64,000 nucleotides of DNA from Arsenicicoccus cauae (GCF_009707125.1 NZ_WLVL01000018.1:1-64000); one strand, 5' to 3'; numbered from the stretch's first letter, positions 9,241-18,383 are shown. Notes: a model not told the origin generated them from the sequence alone. Numbers and translations: made by a program.

Positions 9241-10358
9241 GCGTCGTAGTCGAGGCGCACGTGGTCGGTGACCGGGCGCGACTGGCACGCGAGCACGATG
9301 CCGTCCGCGACCTCGTCTTCCTCGAGGGCGTAGTTGCGGTCCATGCGGACCTCTCCCTCGACCAGCCGCGCCCGGCAGGTGCCGCACACCCCGCCGGTGC
9401 AGGAGTAGGGCGCGTCCGGACGGGCCCGGAGCGTCGCGGCCAGGATGGTCTCGCCGGGGTCGGTCATCGCGATCTCGGTCGTGCGTCCGTCGAGGTTGAC
9501 CGTGACCCTCGCGAGGACGCCGGTGCGCTCCCCGGCGGCGCCGACCCCGGGGTCGGTCTCGGCCCGCGGCTCGTCGTCGACGTGAAAGACCTCGAAGTGG
9601 ACGTGCTCGTTGGCGACCCCCTCGGCCGCGAGGACCTCGCGGGCGTTCTCGACCAGGGAGAAGGGTCCGCAGAGGTACCACTCGTCGACCGTGTCGACGG
9701 GGACGAGGGAGTCGAAGATCCGGCGCAGCCGCTCCTCGTCCAGACGCCCGCTGAACAGGTCGACGTCACGGGCCTCACGGGACAGGACGTGCATGAGCTG
9801 GAACCGGCTGCGGTAGAGGTTCTTGAGGTCCTCGAGCTCCTCCAGGAACATGATCGAGCTCGTCGACCGGTTGCCGAACAGCAAGGTCACCCGGCTGCCG
9901 GGCTCGTCCTCGAGGACGGTCGTGAGCAGGGACAGGACAGGTGTGATCCCCGACCCGGCGACGATGGCGACGTGGTGACGGGCGCGGTCGGGCTCCGTGG
10001 GCACGACGAACGAGCCGAGCGGCGGCATGACCTCGATCGTGTCGCCCGGGCGCACCTCGTCGACCAGCCACGGCGAGACGGCACCGCCGGCCACGCGCCC
10101 GGCAGCCACCCGCAGGACCCCTCGGTCGGCGGCCGCCTTGCGGGACAGACAGATCGAGTAGGAGCGCCGCTGCTCCTGGCCGTCCCGCTCGACTCTCAAG
10201 GTGAGGTGCTGGCCGGGGGCGAAGGTGAACTCCTCTCGCAGCTCCTCGGGCACGGCGAAGGTGATCGCCGCGGCGTCGTCCGTGAGCGGCTCGACCCCGG
10301 CCACCGTGAGGGGGTGGAACTGGGGGCGGTGGCGCACGGGCTTGCTGAGCAGGGCCAT
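9237..10358 (-). CDS. paaE: Phenylacetyl-CoA 1,2-epoxidase reductase subunit PaaE
   Basis: 373 residues. Flavin/iron-sulfur reductase that passes electrons from NADPH to the PaaA di-iron centre. Ferredoxin-NADP reductase fold: FAD-binding RRSYSIC (about 64-70), nucleotide-binding GSGITP (about 134-139) and CGP near 230. A C-terminal 2Fe-2S ferredoxin domain has CTGGVCGTC plus a distant Cys. Fifth gene of paaABCDE; start overlaps the paaD stop by one base. Confidence 0.95.
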   Translation of the reverse strand: MALLSKPVRHRPQFHPLTVAGVEPLTDDAAAITFAVPEELREEFTFAPGQHLTLRVERDGQEQRRSYSICLSRKAAADRGVLRVAAGRVAGGAVSPWLVDEVRPGDTIEVMPPLGSFVVPTEPDRARHHVAIVAGSGITPVLSLLTTVLEDEPGSRVTLLFGNRSTSSIMFLEELEDLKNLYRSRFQLMHVLSREARDVDLFSGRLDEERLRRIFDSLVPVDTVDEWYLCGPFSLVENAREVLAAEGVANEHVHFEVFHVDDEPRAETDPGVGAAGERTGVLARVTVNLDGRTTEIAMTDPGETILAATLRARPDAPYSCTGGVCGTCRARLVEGEVRMDRNYALEEDEVADGIVLACQSRPVTDHVRLDYDA

Positions 10359-10906
10359 CAGATCACCTTGAACTCGTCGAAGGGCTCACGACAGACGTCG
10401 CACCGGCGCAACGCCTTGCAGGCGGTGGACCCGAACCGGGCCACCTCCGTGGTCTGGTCGCTGCCGCAGCGGGGGCAGCGCACCTGGTGCCGGGTCAGCT
10501 GAACGGGCACCGGCGCGTGGGCGCTCCCGGCAGCTCCGGCAGCTCCGGCAGCTCCGGCGGTGGGCGGGGCGATGCCGAACTCGCGCAGGCGTTCGCGCCC
10601 CCGCTGGCTCATCCAGTCGGTGGTCCAGGCGGGCGACAGCTGGGTGACGACCTCCGCCGTCATGAGGGCGCGACTCGCCTCGTGCCGCACGAGGTCCTCG
10701 ATCAGCCCCATGGCGGGGCAGCCGGAGTAGGTCGGGCTGAGGACGACGCGCACGAGACGCCGCTCCTCGTCGACCTCGATCGACCGCACGATGCCGAGGT
10801 CGTCGATCGTGATGACCGGGATCTCGGGGTCGGGGATGGCCCGTATGGCGTCGGCCAGCTGCTCGGCCGAGCGCCCCGACCGGGCCGGCGCCGCCACGGC
10901 GCTCAC
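10358..10906 (-). CDS. paaD: Phenylacetate degradation protein PaaD (MIP18/DUF59 family)
   Basis: 182 residues, GTG start overlapping the paaC stop (GTGA). The N-terminal MIP18-type domain (about 15-110, with DPEIPVITIDDLGIV and YSGCPAM) is thought to help Fe-S/metal maturation of the epoxidase. The C-terminal zinc ribbon CPRCGS...CDVC (about 144-178) is typical of PaaD. An Ala/Gly repeat links the two parts. Part of paaABCDE. Confidence 0.94.
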   Translation of the reverse strand: MSAVAAPARSGRSAEQLADAIRAIPDPEIPVITIDDLGIVRSIEVDEERRLVRVVLSPTYSGCPAMGLIEDLVRHEASRALMTAEVVTQLSPAWTTDWMSQRGRERLREFGIAPPTAGAAGAAGAAGSAHAPVPVQLTRHQVRCPRCGSDQTTEVARFGSTACKALRRCDVCREPFDEFKVI

Positions 10907-11706
10907 CAGGTGGCGCCGGGGTGCGAGCGTGCGATGTGCTGCATCTCGGCGAGCAGGTAGCCCATCGGCCGCGAGTGGATCCCGCGCCGACCGTCCCGGG
11001 CCGTCCAGCGGGACGGCTCGGCTGGGGTCAGGGACGCCTCGGAGAGCACGCTCGCGACATACGCGCGCACCTCGTCCTCGACCTCGCTGGGGCGCACGCC
11101 CGCCCCGGACTCCGCGGCGGCGACGGCCGCGTCGTCGTCGGCGAACAGCTCGGCGACGTACGGCTCGACCACCGCGAGGGCCGCCTGCATGCGGCGGTGC
11201 GACTCCTCGGTGCCGTCGCCCAGGCGCACCACCCAGCTGCGGGCGTGGTCGCGGTGGTAGGCAAGCTCCTTGACGGCCTTGCCCGCGACGCCGCGCAGCG
11301 TCTCGTCCTCGGACCCGGTGAGCCGCTGCATGACCGCCAGCCGAGCGGTGGCGAACCACAGCAGCCGGGCCATCTCCACGCCGAAGTCGCCGCGCTCCAT
11401 CTCGACGAGGTGGACGCTGCGGAACTCGCGCTCGTCGCGCAGGTAGGCGTAGTCGTCCTCGGAGCGCCCCGTCCCGTCGAGGGACCCGGCGTAGGTCAGC
11501 AGGCTGCGCGCCTGGCCCAGGAGGTCGAGCGCGATGTTGCCGATCGCCATGTCCTCCTCGATGGCGGGGGCGTCGGCCACCCACTCCCCCAGGCGCTGGG
11601 TGTAGACGAGCGCGTCGTCCGCGAGTCCCAGGACGTAGTCCGCGAGGGTGCCCGAGGTGCCGGGCGGGGGCGGGGCACCGGGCCCGGCGACGGTGCTGGC
11701 GTTCAT
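10903..11706 (-). CDS. paaC: Phenylacetyl-CoA 1,2-epoxidase subunit PaaC
   Basis: 267 residues. Structural partner of the catalytic PaaA in the epoxidase core; same ferritin-like fold but degenerate metal site. Visible: LADDALVYTQRLGEWV (about 28-43), EEDMAIGNIALDLLGQAR (about 50-67) and the C-terminal GYLLAEMQHIARSHPGATW, all typical. Overlaps paaB by four bases (ATGA) and paaD by four (GTGA). Confidence 0.95.
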   Translation of the reverse strand: MNASTVAGPGAPPPPGTSGTLADYVLGLADDALVYTQRLGEWVADAPAIEEDMAIGNIALDLLGQARSLLTYAGSLDGTGRSEDDYAYLRDEREFRSVHLVEMERGDFGVEMARLLWFATARLAVMQRLTGSEDETLRGVAGKAVKELAYHRDHARSWVVRLGDGTEESHRRMQAALAVVEPYVAELFADDDAAVAAAESGAGVRPSEVEDEVRAYVASVLSEASLTPAEPSRWTARDGRRGIHSRPMGYLLAEMQHIARSHPGATW

Positions 11707-11990
11707 AGGTACTCCACGTCCTCCGGCACGTCGTAGAACGTGGGGTGGCGGTAGACCTTGTCCGCGCTGGGGTCGAAGAGCGGTCCGCGCTCGTCGGGGC
11801 TGGACGCCGTGATGCTGTCCGCCTCGACGACCCAGATCGACACGCCCTCCTGCCGGCGGGTGTAGAGGTCGCGGGCGTTGTGCAGCGCCATCGGGGCGTC
11901 CGGCGCGTGCAGGGATCCCACGTGGACGTGGGACAGACCCCGCTTGGCGCGGACGAACACCTCGTACAACGGCCAGGTGGCCTCGGTCAT
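11703..11990 (-). CDS. paaB: Phenylacetyl-CoA 1,2-epoxidase subunit PaaB
   Basis: 95 residues. Small bridging subunit of the PaaABC complex. Visible: [22 protein letters not shown] at the N-terminus and [16 protein letters not shown] at the C-terminus, both family marks. Start ATG overlaps the paaA stop; stop overlaps the paaC start, so the operon is tightly coupled. Confidence 0.95.
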   Translation of the reverse strand: MTEATWPLYEVFVRAKRGLSHVHVGSLHAPDAPMALHNARDLYTRRQEGVSIWVVEADSITASSPDERGPLFDPSADKVYRHPTFYDVPEDVEYL

Positions 11991-13039
11991 GCGGCACTCT
12001 CCTTCGAGCGCGAGGCCTGCTTGGCGGCATACGCGTTGGCGGCCTCTCGCACCCACACCCCGTCCTCGTGAGCCCGGATCCGGTTGCTCATGCGCTCGGC
12101 GTTGCACGGACCGTCACCCTTGAGGACCCGCCAGAACTCCTCCCAGTCGATCTGGCCGAAGTCCCAGTGACCGCGCTCGTCGTTCCAGCGCAGGTCGGGG
12201 TCGGGGAGGGCGATGCCGAGCTTCTGCGCCTGGGGTACCGTCATGTCGACGAACTTCTGGCGCAGGTCGTCGTTGCTGAACCGCTTGATGCCCCACGCCA
12301 TGTTCTGCGCGGTGTGGCCCTGCTGGGCGGCCTCGCCGGAGTCCTCGGGGCCGAACATCATGAGTGCGGGCCACCACCAGCGGTTGGCGGCGTCCTGCGC
12401 CATCGCGCGCTGCTCCTCGGTACCCCGGGCGAGCACCCACAGGATCTCGAAGCCCTGTCGCTGGTGGAAGGACTCCTCCTTGCAGACGCGGATCATCGCG
12501 CGGCTGTAAGGGCCGTAGGAGCACCGGCACAACGGCACCTGGTTCATGATCGCGGCGCCGTCGACCAGCCAGCCGATCGCCCCCACGTCGGCCCAGGTCA
12601 GCGTCGGGTAGTTGAAGATCGAGGAGTACTTCTGCCTGCCCGCGTGGAGCTTGTCGAGCAGCTCGGCCTTGTCGACGCCGAGCGTCTCGGCCGCGGAGTA
12701 GAGGTAGAGGCCGTGCCCGGCCTCGTCCTGCACCTTGGCGATCAGGATGGCCTTGCGCCGCAGGCTCGGGGCGCGGGTGATCCAGTTGGCCTCGGGCCGC
12801 ATCCCGATGATCTCGGAGTGAGCGTGCTGGGCGATCTGTCGGATCAGGGTCTGGCGGTAGCCCTCCGGCATGTCGTCGCGCGGCTCGATGCGCAGGTCAC
12901 GGGCGATGAGGTCGTCGAACGACGTCGTGTCCCCCGGAGCTCGGTCCGCGTCGGCCGAGGCCTCGCGGGCCCGGGTGTAGTCGTCGGTCTCGGCCGCGTT
13001 CAGCGGCTCGTCCGGGTCGATGACATCGTTGCCATACAT
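11987..13039 (-). CDS. paaA: Phenylacetyl-CoA 1,2-epoxidase catalytic subunit PaaA
   Basis: 350 residues. Di-iron oxygenase subunit that epoxidises the ring of phenylacetyl-CoA. Metal-ligand regions [13 protein letters not shown] (about 103-115) and [12 protein letters not shown] (about 187-198) show the carboxylate and His ligands. Start set at ATG 13039 ([13 protein letters not shown]); an in-frame non-ATG start 36 bases upstream is possible, and the only GAGG-like site is about 12 bases away. First gene of paaABCDE, divergent from a His-rich acetyltransferase across a promoter region with a 16-bp palindrome. Confidence 0.95.
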   Translation of the reverse strand: MYGNDVIDPDEPLNAAETDDYTRAREASADADRAPGDTTSFDDLIARDLRIEPRDDMPEGYRQTLIRQIAQHAHSEIIGMRPEANWITRAPSLRRKAILIAKVQDEAGHGLYLYSAAETLGVDKAELLDKLHAGRQKYSSIFNYPTLTWADVGAIGWLVDGAAIMNQVPLCRCSYGPYSRAMIRVCKEESFHQRQGFEILWVLARGTEEQRAMAQDAANRWWWPALMMFGPEDSGEAAQQGHTAQNMAWGIKRFSNDDLRQKFVDMTVPQAQKLGIALPDPDLRWNDERGHWDFGQIDWEEFWRVLKGDGPCNAERMSNRIRAHEDGVWVREAANAYAAKQASRSKESAA

Positions 13040-13109
13040 GCTGGCCAGTATCCTCGCCCGCGTCAGCGCCTGCAAAGGCGCCCGAGGCCGGTGAGGTGTC
13101 GTCCGTCAC

Positions 13110-13125
13110 GCTACCGGCCGGTAGC
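13110..13125. promoter_or_regulatory. 16-bp perfect palindrome in the paaA/acetyltransferase divergent promoter
   Basis: GCTACCGGCCGGTAGC is a perfect 16-bp palindrome between the divergent starts at 13039 and 13154. TetR-family PaaR regulators bind ACCG...CGGT-type palindromes before paa genes in other actinobacteria, so this is a good operator candidate. No paaR gene lies in the window. The regulator is inference; the palindrome is seen directly. Confidence 0.6.
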
Positions 13126-13153
13126 TCGCAGGTCGGTCTGAGAGGATCGGTCG

Positions 13154-13771
13154 GTGAGCGACCACGACCACCAGCACGAGCGCGACCACCGGCACGAGCA
13201 CGACCACCAGCACGAGCACGAGGGCGCCGCCGGCCCCACCGCCGACGCCAGCGTCCGTCAGGCTCGCGTCAACGACGCCCCGGCGGTGGGCACGGTCCAG
13301 TCGGCCGTATGGCGCCAGGCCTTCGCGGGGCTCATCCCCGCCGAGGTGCTCGAGGGATTCGAGCCGCTGCCCTTCGCCCGCGCCTGGCGCGCCTCGCTGG
13401 AGCAGCCGCCGTCCCCGCGCCACGTGCTGGTCGTGTCCTGCGCCGGCCCCCAGGTGCTGGGCTACGCGGCCATCGGACCGTGCGAGGACCCGGACGCCGA
13501 GGACGGCGACGGCGAGATCATCACGCTGGGCGTCCACCCGGACGCGCGCCGTCAGGGCCACGGCTCCCGCCTGCTCAACGCGGCGGTCGACCTGCTCCGC
13601 GACGGGGGTTTCGCGCACGCCTACGCCTGGGTCCCGGCCGAGGACGTCACGACACGGGCCTTCCTCGAGGCGGGGGGCTTCGCGCCGGACAGCGCCTACC
13701 GCGACCGCGTCGTGGGACCGGGCGACCAGGACCTCCTGCGGGAGATCCGCCTCACCGCCGCGCTCACCTAG
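13154..13771 (+). CDS. GNAT acetyltransferase with His-rich N-terminus
   Basis: 205 residues, GTG start. Residues 3-22 are an unusual His/Asp/Glu/Arg tract holding about nine His, followed by a standard GNAT domain (about 33-200): VRQARVNDAPAV, ITLGVHPDARRQGHGSRLL (acetyl-CoA-binding loop) and FLEAGGFAPD. The tract could bind metal ions such as Ni, Co or Zn, but may be a slippage product of the underlying DNA repeat. Substrate unknown. Its stop and the stop of the convergent GntR remnant share CTAG. Confidence 0.8.
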   Translation: MSDHDHQHERDHRHEHDHQHEHEGAAGPTADASVRQARVNDAPAVGTVQSAVWRQAFAGLIPAEVLEGFEPLPFARAWRASLEQPPSPRHVLVVSCAGPQVLGYAAIGPCEDPDAEDGDGEIITLGVHPDARRQGHGSRLLNAAVDLLRDGGFAHAYAWVPAEDVTTRAFLEAGGFAPDSAYRDRVVGPGDQDLLREIRLTAALT

Positions 13772-14136
13772 CACGACCCACCGACGGGCGAGCACGATCG
13801 GAGGATCGCGTACGCCGCCCGGATGTGGGACTCCACCAGGTCTGCCGCCCGTTGGCCGTCCCCGGCGACCACGGACTCGTAGATCGCCTCGAGGTGCTCC
13901 TGCGGCTGGCCACCGAACCCGGCCCAGTCGCCGAGCGACCGCTCCGCGTCGAGGATGGGCCGGCGCAGCGACTCGCGGACGGCGACGGTCATGTCGGCCA
14001 TCAGCCGGTGGCGCCCCACCTCCGCCAGCTCGACGTGGAAGTCGGTGTCCGGCGCGTTGAGCTGGGCGCCCACGCGCTGGGAGCCGGCCAGGATGCCGGA
14101 CTCGACGTGGTGGACTACGGACTCGTAGCCCTCCAT
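13768..14136 (-). pseudogene. GntR/FadR-type (LldR/LutR-like) regulator with internal deletion
   Basis: 122 residues in one open frame. The first 25 (YESVVHHVESGILAGSQRVG) look like the start of a GntR winged-helix domain. The sequence then jumps at about residue 27 to NAPDTDFHVELAEVGRHRLM and on to HLEAIYESVVAGDGQRAADL, the second half of an FCD ligand domain. The recognition helix, wing and first half of FCD are missing. A normal member has about 230-250 residues, so about 110-130 residues seem lost in frame. Divergent from lldP-lutABC, the position expected for the lactate regulator. It cannot bind DNA as drawn. The residual peptide may still be made. Confidence 0.75.
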
Positions 14137-14183
14137 GCGCGCTATTGCGACAACCGGCTGGATCGATCACGCGGTCCCGGGTC

Positions 14184-14230
14184 TTGCAGTTGGTCTGACC
14201 GCACTCCATAGTGGCTTCAATGGTCTGACC
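14184..14230 (+). promoter_or_regulatory. lldP-lutABC promoter with two GntR-type operators
   Basis: TTGCAG (14184-14189) and CATAGT (14207-14212) are 17 bp apart and form a plausible promoter. The 10-mer TGGTCTGACC occurs exactly twice, at 14191-14200 (inside the spacer) and at 14221-14230 (at the expected transcript start), 30 bp apart. It matches the TNGTNNNACNA core of FadR/LldR-family operators. This layout suits repression relieved by lactate. Confidence 0.7.
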
Positions 14231-14278
14231 GGAGGCGTCGGTCGACCGCGTGACCGACCTGAGAACGATGGAGTTCCC

Positions 14279-15964
14279 ATGACCTTCCGCCCCGACCTGG
14301 ACCCCGTCGGAGGCAGCCTCCTGCTGTCGGCCCTCGTGGCCCTCCTGCCCCTCGCCACGATCTTCGTGACCCTCGGCGCCCTGCGCTGGAAGGCCCACGT
14401 GGCCGGCCTCACCGCCCTCGCCGTCTCCCTGGTCGTGGCCGTGCTGGCCTTCAAGATGCCGGTCGGGCTGGCCCTGCTGTCCGCCACCGAGGGCGCGGTG
14501 TTCGGCCTCTTCCCCATCGTCTGGATCGTGTTCACCGCGATCGTGCTCTACCAGGTCACCGTGGTGAGCGGTCGGTTCGAGGACCTGCGCGCGGTGTTCA
14601 ACATCATCAGCGACGACCCGCGGGTGCAGGCCATCTTGATCGCCTTCTGCTTCGGGGGGCTGCTGGAGGCCCTCGCGGGCTTCGGGGCTCCCGTGGCCAT
14701 CACCGGCGTCATGCTCATGGCCGTCGGTTTCTCCGCCCTGCGCGCCGCCACCGTCGTGCTGCTGGCCAACACCGCACCCGTCGCCTTCGGCGCCATCGCC
14801 ATCCCGATCATCACCGCGGGCAACCTCACCAAGATCCCGTACACCGAGATCGGCGCCTACGTCGGGCACCAGACCCCGGTCCTTGCGATGTTCGTCCCGC
14901 TGTTCCTCGTCTTCCTGGCCGACGGGCGACGCGGCCTGCGCCAGACCTGGCCGATCGCGCTCGTCACCGGCGTGGCGTTCGCCGTGGCCCAGTGGATCTC
15001 CGCGACCTGGGTGTCGGTCGAGCTGACGGACATCATCGCGTCCCTGGTCGGGCTCGCCGCGGCCGTCGTGATGCTTCGCCTCTGGCAGCCCGAGGGCCGC
15101 GACGCCGCCCTGGAGCGCATGAGCGAGGAGAAGCGCGAGGAGCGCGCGGGCATGACCGAAGAGCAGCGCGCCCAGCTGCCCAGCTCGTCCGACGCGCCCG
15201 CCGCGACCCACCTGGCGCCTTCCCGCATCGCCATGGCGTTGTTCCCCTACCTGCTCGTCATCGTGATCTTCTCGTTGTCCAAGCTGGTCTCCCCGATCAA
15301 GGCCTGGCTCGCCTCGACCGACGTCAAGGTCCGCTGGCCCGGCCTCGACGGGCACGTCCTCAACGCCGCGGGCAAGGTCAACGGCTCCACGGTCTACACC
15401 TTCCAGTGGCTCTCCAGCCCCGGCACCATGCTGCTGATCAGCACGGTGATCATCGCCCTCGTCTACCGGGTGAGCGCCCGCGACACCGCCCGGCAGCTCA
15501 CCGAGACCGCCCACAAGCTGCGCTTCTCGATCCTCACCATCGCCTCGGTGCTGTCGCTGGCGTACGTCATGAACCTGTCTGGGCAGACGATCACGATCGG
15601 CACCTGGATCGCCGGGACGGGTGCGGCGTTCGCGTTCTTCTCCCCCGTCCTCGGCTGGCTCGGCACCGCCGTCACCGGCTCGGACACCAGCGCCAACGCG
15701 CTCTTCGCGACCCTGCAGCAGACCGCCGCCAAGCACGCCGGCATCGACCCCACGCTGCTCGTCGCCGCCAACACCTCCGGCGGCGTCGTGGGCAAGATGG
15801 TCAGCCCGCAGAACCTCACGATCGCGGCCACGGCCGTCGGTCTGCTCGGGCGCGAGTCCGAGATCCTGCGCCGCGTGATCTGGTGGAGCCTCGGCCTACT
15901 CGTCGTGCTCTGCCTGCTCGTCGGCCTGCAATCCACGCCCGTTCTTGCTTGGATGCTGCCATGA
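14279..15964 (+). CDS. lldP: L-lactate permease
   Basis: 561 residues, about 12 to 13 hydrophobic segments. Lactate (and glycolate) uptake across the membrane. Family marks include FGGLLEALAGFGAPVAI (about 122-138), the NTAPVAFGA segment (about 161-169) and the C-terminal NTSGGVVGKMVSPQNL. A charged cytoplasmic loop of about 50 residues (EKREERAGMTEEQ) lies mid-protein. Start ATG has GGAG 5 bases upstream. The stop overlaps the lutA start (ATGA), so transport and oxidation are one operon, likely under the two upstream operators. Confidence 0.95.
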   Translation: MTFRPDLDPVGGSLLLSALVALLPLATIFVTLGALRWKAHVAGLTALAVSLVVAVLAFKMPVGLALLSATEGAVFGLFPIVWIVFTAIVLYQVTVVSGRFEDLRAVFNIISDDPRVQAILIAFCFGGLLEALAGFGAPVAITGVMLMAVGFSALRAATVVLLANTAPVAFGAIAIPIITAGNLTKIPYTEIGAYVGHQTPVLAMFVPLFLVFLADGRRGLRQTWPIALVTGVAFAVAQWISATWVSVELTDIIASLVGLAAAVVMLRLWQPEGRDAALERMSEEKREERAGMTEEQRAQLPSSSDAPAATHLAPSRIAMALFPYLLVIVIFSLSKLVSPIKAWLASTDVKVRWPGLDGHVLNAAGKVNGSTVYTFQWLSSPGTMLLISTVIIALVYRVSARDTARQLTETAHKLRFSILTIASVLSLAYVMNLSGQTITIGTWIAGTGAAFAFFSPVLGWLGTAVTGSDTSANALFATLQQTAAKHAGIDPTLLVAANTSGGVVGKMVSPQNLTIAATAVGLLGRESEILRRVIWWSLGLLVVLCLLVGLQSTPVLAWMLP

Positions 15965-16737
15965 GCCCCGAGCGCCCCGGTGAGGGCAAGACCGTCGCGT
16001 TGTTCGCCACCTGCGTCAACGACACCATGTATCCCGGCACCCCCCAGGCCGTCGTGCGGCTCCTGGAGCGGTTGGGCTGCGAGGTCGCGTTCCCGCCCGA
16101 GCAGACCTGCTGCGGGCAGATGTTCACCAACACGGGCTACCTCGACGAGGCCCTGCCGACGGTCCGGACCTACCTCGCCGCGTTCGAGCGCTTCGACTAC
16201 GTGGTGGGACCGTCGGGGTCCTGCATCGGGTCCGTCCGCGAGCAGCACCCGATGCTGGCGGAGCGGTCGGGCAGCACCGAGCTCCAGCGGCGGGTCGCCG
16301 ACGTCGTGGCCAAGACCTACGACCTGCCCGAGCTGCTCGTGGACGTCCTCGGGGTCACCGACGTGGGGGCCTACTTCCCGCACCGGGTGACCTACCACCC
16401 GACCTGCCACTCGCTGCGTATCACCAAGGTCGGGGACCGCCCCTACCAGCTGCTGCGCGCGGTCCGCGGCATCGACCTGGTCGAGCTGCCGGACGCGGAC
16501 CGCTGCTGCGGCTTCGGCGGGACCTTCGCGCTCAAGAACTCCGACGTCTCGGTCGCCATGACCGCCGACAAGGCCCGCCACATCGCCGACACCGACGCGG
16601 AGTACGTCGTGGCCGGAGACAACAGCTGCCTGATGAGCATCGGCGGCGTGCTCGCCCGCCAGCGCACCGGCATCCGCACCATCCATCTGGCCGAGGTGCT
16701 CGCCAGCACCGAGGAGACCATGGAGGAGCCCGTATGA
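15961..16737 (+). CDS. lutA: Lactate utilization protein A, CCG-domain Fe-S protein
   Basis: 258 residues. With LutB and LutC it forms the Fe-S complex that oxidises L-lactate to pyruvate. Two CCG (DUF224) repeats are visible: TCCGQMF with a later PSGSC (about 49-90), and HPTCHSLR with RCCGFGG (about 146-185). Located in the cytoplasm or at the membrane face. Overlaps both neighbours by ATGA. Confidence 0.94.
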   Translation: MSPERPGEGKTVALFATCVNDTMYPGTPQAVVRLLERLGCEVAFPPEQTCCGQMFTNTGYLDEALPTVRTYLAAFERFDYVVGPSGSCIGSVREQHPMLAERSGSTELQRRVADVVAKTYDLPELLVDVLGVTDVGAYFPHRVTYHPTCHSLRITKVGDRPYQLLRAVRGIDLVELPDADRCCGFGGTFALKNSDVSVAMTADKARHIADTDAEYVVAGDNSCLMSIGGVLARQRTGIRTIHLAEVLASTEETMEEPV

Positions 16738-18383
16738 CCCAGCCCGCCCACCGCCTCACCCCCGCGCCGCCCTCGGGGGAGCTCGCCGACTCGCCGCCCT
16801 TCCCGGCCGCCGCGCGCCGTGAGCTGGCGAACCCCGTGCAGCGCAAGAACCTCCACCACGCCATGACCACCATCCGCGACAAGCGCGCCCGCGTGGTGGC
16901 CGAGCGGCCCGACTGGGAGCAGATGCGGGTGGCCGGCGAGGAGATCAAGGACCGCACCCTGCGGCACCTCGACCACTACCTGCTGCAGCTCGAGGAGTCC
17001 CTCACCCGGGCCGGCACGACCGTCCACTGGGCGAGCGACGCCGAGGAGGCCAACCGGATCATCGTGGGCCTGGTGCGGGACGCGCTGCGCGACCAGCCGC
17101 GCCAGGTGGACCCCACGGGGCGCGAGGTCCCCCCGGAGGTGGTCAAGGTCAAGTCGATGGCCACCCAGGAGATCGAGATGAACGAGGCCCTCGAGGCCGC
17201 GGGCATCGCCGCGTGGGAGACCGACCTGGCCGAGCTCATCGTGCAGCTGGGCCACGACCGACCCTCGCACTTCCTGGTCCCGGCGATCCACCGCAACCGC
17301 GCCGAGGTCCGCGAGATCTTCCTCGACGAGATGGGCGACTACGGCCGCCCCGCGCCGGACGACCTGGACGCCGAGCCCGCGCACCTCGCAGGGGCCGCCC
17401 GCCTGCACCTGCGCGAGAAGTTCCTGCGCGCCTCGGTGGCGATCTCGGGGGCGAACTTCGCGGTGGCCGAGACCGGCACGCTGTGCGTCGTCGAGTCCGA
17501 GGGCAACGGTCGCATGTGCCTGACCCTCCCCGAGACGCTGATCTCGGTGGTCGGGATCGAGAAGGTCGTGCCGACCTTTGCCGACCTCGAGGTCTTCCTG
17601 CAGCTGCTCCCCCGGTCCTCCACCGCCGAGCGGATGAACCCGTACACCTCGTTGTGGACGGGTCCGACGCCCGGTGACGGGCCGCAGCAGATGCACGTGG
17701 TCCTGCTCGACAACGGCCGCACCAAGGTGCTCGCCGACGACTTCGGCCGCACCGCGCTGCGCTGCATCCGGTGCTCTGCGTGCCTCAACGTGTGCCCGGT
17801 CTACGAGAAGGTCGGGGGCCACGCCTACGGCTCGGTCTACCCCGGGCCGATCGGTGCCGTGCTGACGCCGCAGCTGCGCGGCACCGCCTCCGCGGTCGAC
17901 CGCTCGCTCCCCTACGCCTCATCCCTCTGCGGGGCGTGCTTCGACGTGTGCCCGGTGCGCATCGACATCCCCAGGATGCTCGTCCACATGCGCGGCAAGG
18001 TCGTCGAGGCGAAGAAGGCCGACCGGATGCCGCACTCCGAGGCGGGGGTGATGCGCGCCACCTCGTGGATGATGGCCGACCACCGGCGCTGGGGTGCCGC
18101 CATGAAGGGCTCCGGCCTGGCGGGGCGCCTGCTGGGGTCGCGGTTCGACCACTTCGGGACGCTGCCGTGGCCGGCGTCGAAGTGGACGAACGCGCGCGAC
18201 GTGCAGATGCTGCCCACGGAGTCCTTCCGCGACTGGTGGGCCCGCGAGCGCGCAGATCGTCCCGGCACGCCGGGGCATGGCGGGCCTGCCGGTCCTCGGC
18301 ACGACGCGTCCACCGAGGCGCACCGGGCGTCCGACCAGCGCGCGCACGGCAGCACCGAGCAGCCCGAGGCAGAGCAGCGATGA
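16734..18383 (+). CDS. lutB: Lactate utilization protein B, 4Fe-4S protein
   Basis: 549 residues. Large Fe-S subunit of the LutABC lactate oxidase. An LUD domain (about 75-320; SGANFAVAETGTLCVVESEGN is typical) is followed by two 4Fe-4S motifs, CIRCSACLNVCPVY (about 344) and CGACFDVCP (about 399), and a C-terminal DUF3390-like part. The last 50 residues are polar low complexity and longer than usual. The stop overlaps lutC. Confidence 0.94.
   Translation: MTQPAHRLTPAPPSGELADSPPFPAAARRELANPVQRKNLHHAMTTIRDKRARVVAERPDWEQMRVAGEEIKDRTLRHLDHYLLQLEESLTRAGTTVHWASDAEEANRIIVGLVRDALRDQPRQVDPTGREVPPEVVKVKSMATQEIEMNEALEAAGIAAWETDLAELIVQLGHDRPSHFLVPAIHRNRAEVREIFLDEMGDYGRPAPDDLDAEPAHLAGAARLHLREKFLRASVAISGANFAVAETGTLCVVESEGNGRMCLTLPETLISVVGIEKVVPTFADLEVFLQLLPRSSTAERMNPYTSLWTGPTPGDGPQQMHVVLLDNGRTKVLADDFGRTALRCIRCSACLNVCPVYEKVGGHAYGSVYPGPIGAVLTPQLRGTASAVDRSLPYASSLCGACFDVCPVRIDIPRMLVHMRGKVVEAKKADRMPHSEAGVMRATSWMMADHRRWGAAMKGSGLAGRLLGSRFDHFGTLPWPASKWTNARDVQMLPTESFRDWWARERADRPGTPGHGGPAGPRHDASTEAHRASDQRAHGSTEQPEAEQR

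Noticed and set aside
13157-13225. Repetitive DNA in the acetyltransferase gene as a possible CRISPR array
   Set aside because: The repeats are short, in frame, and encode the His tract. No spacer pattern and no cas gene.
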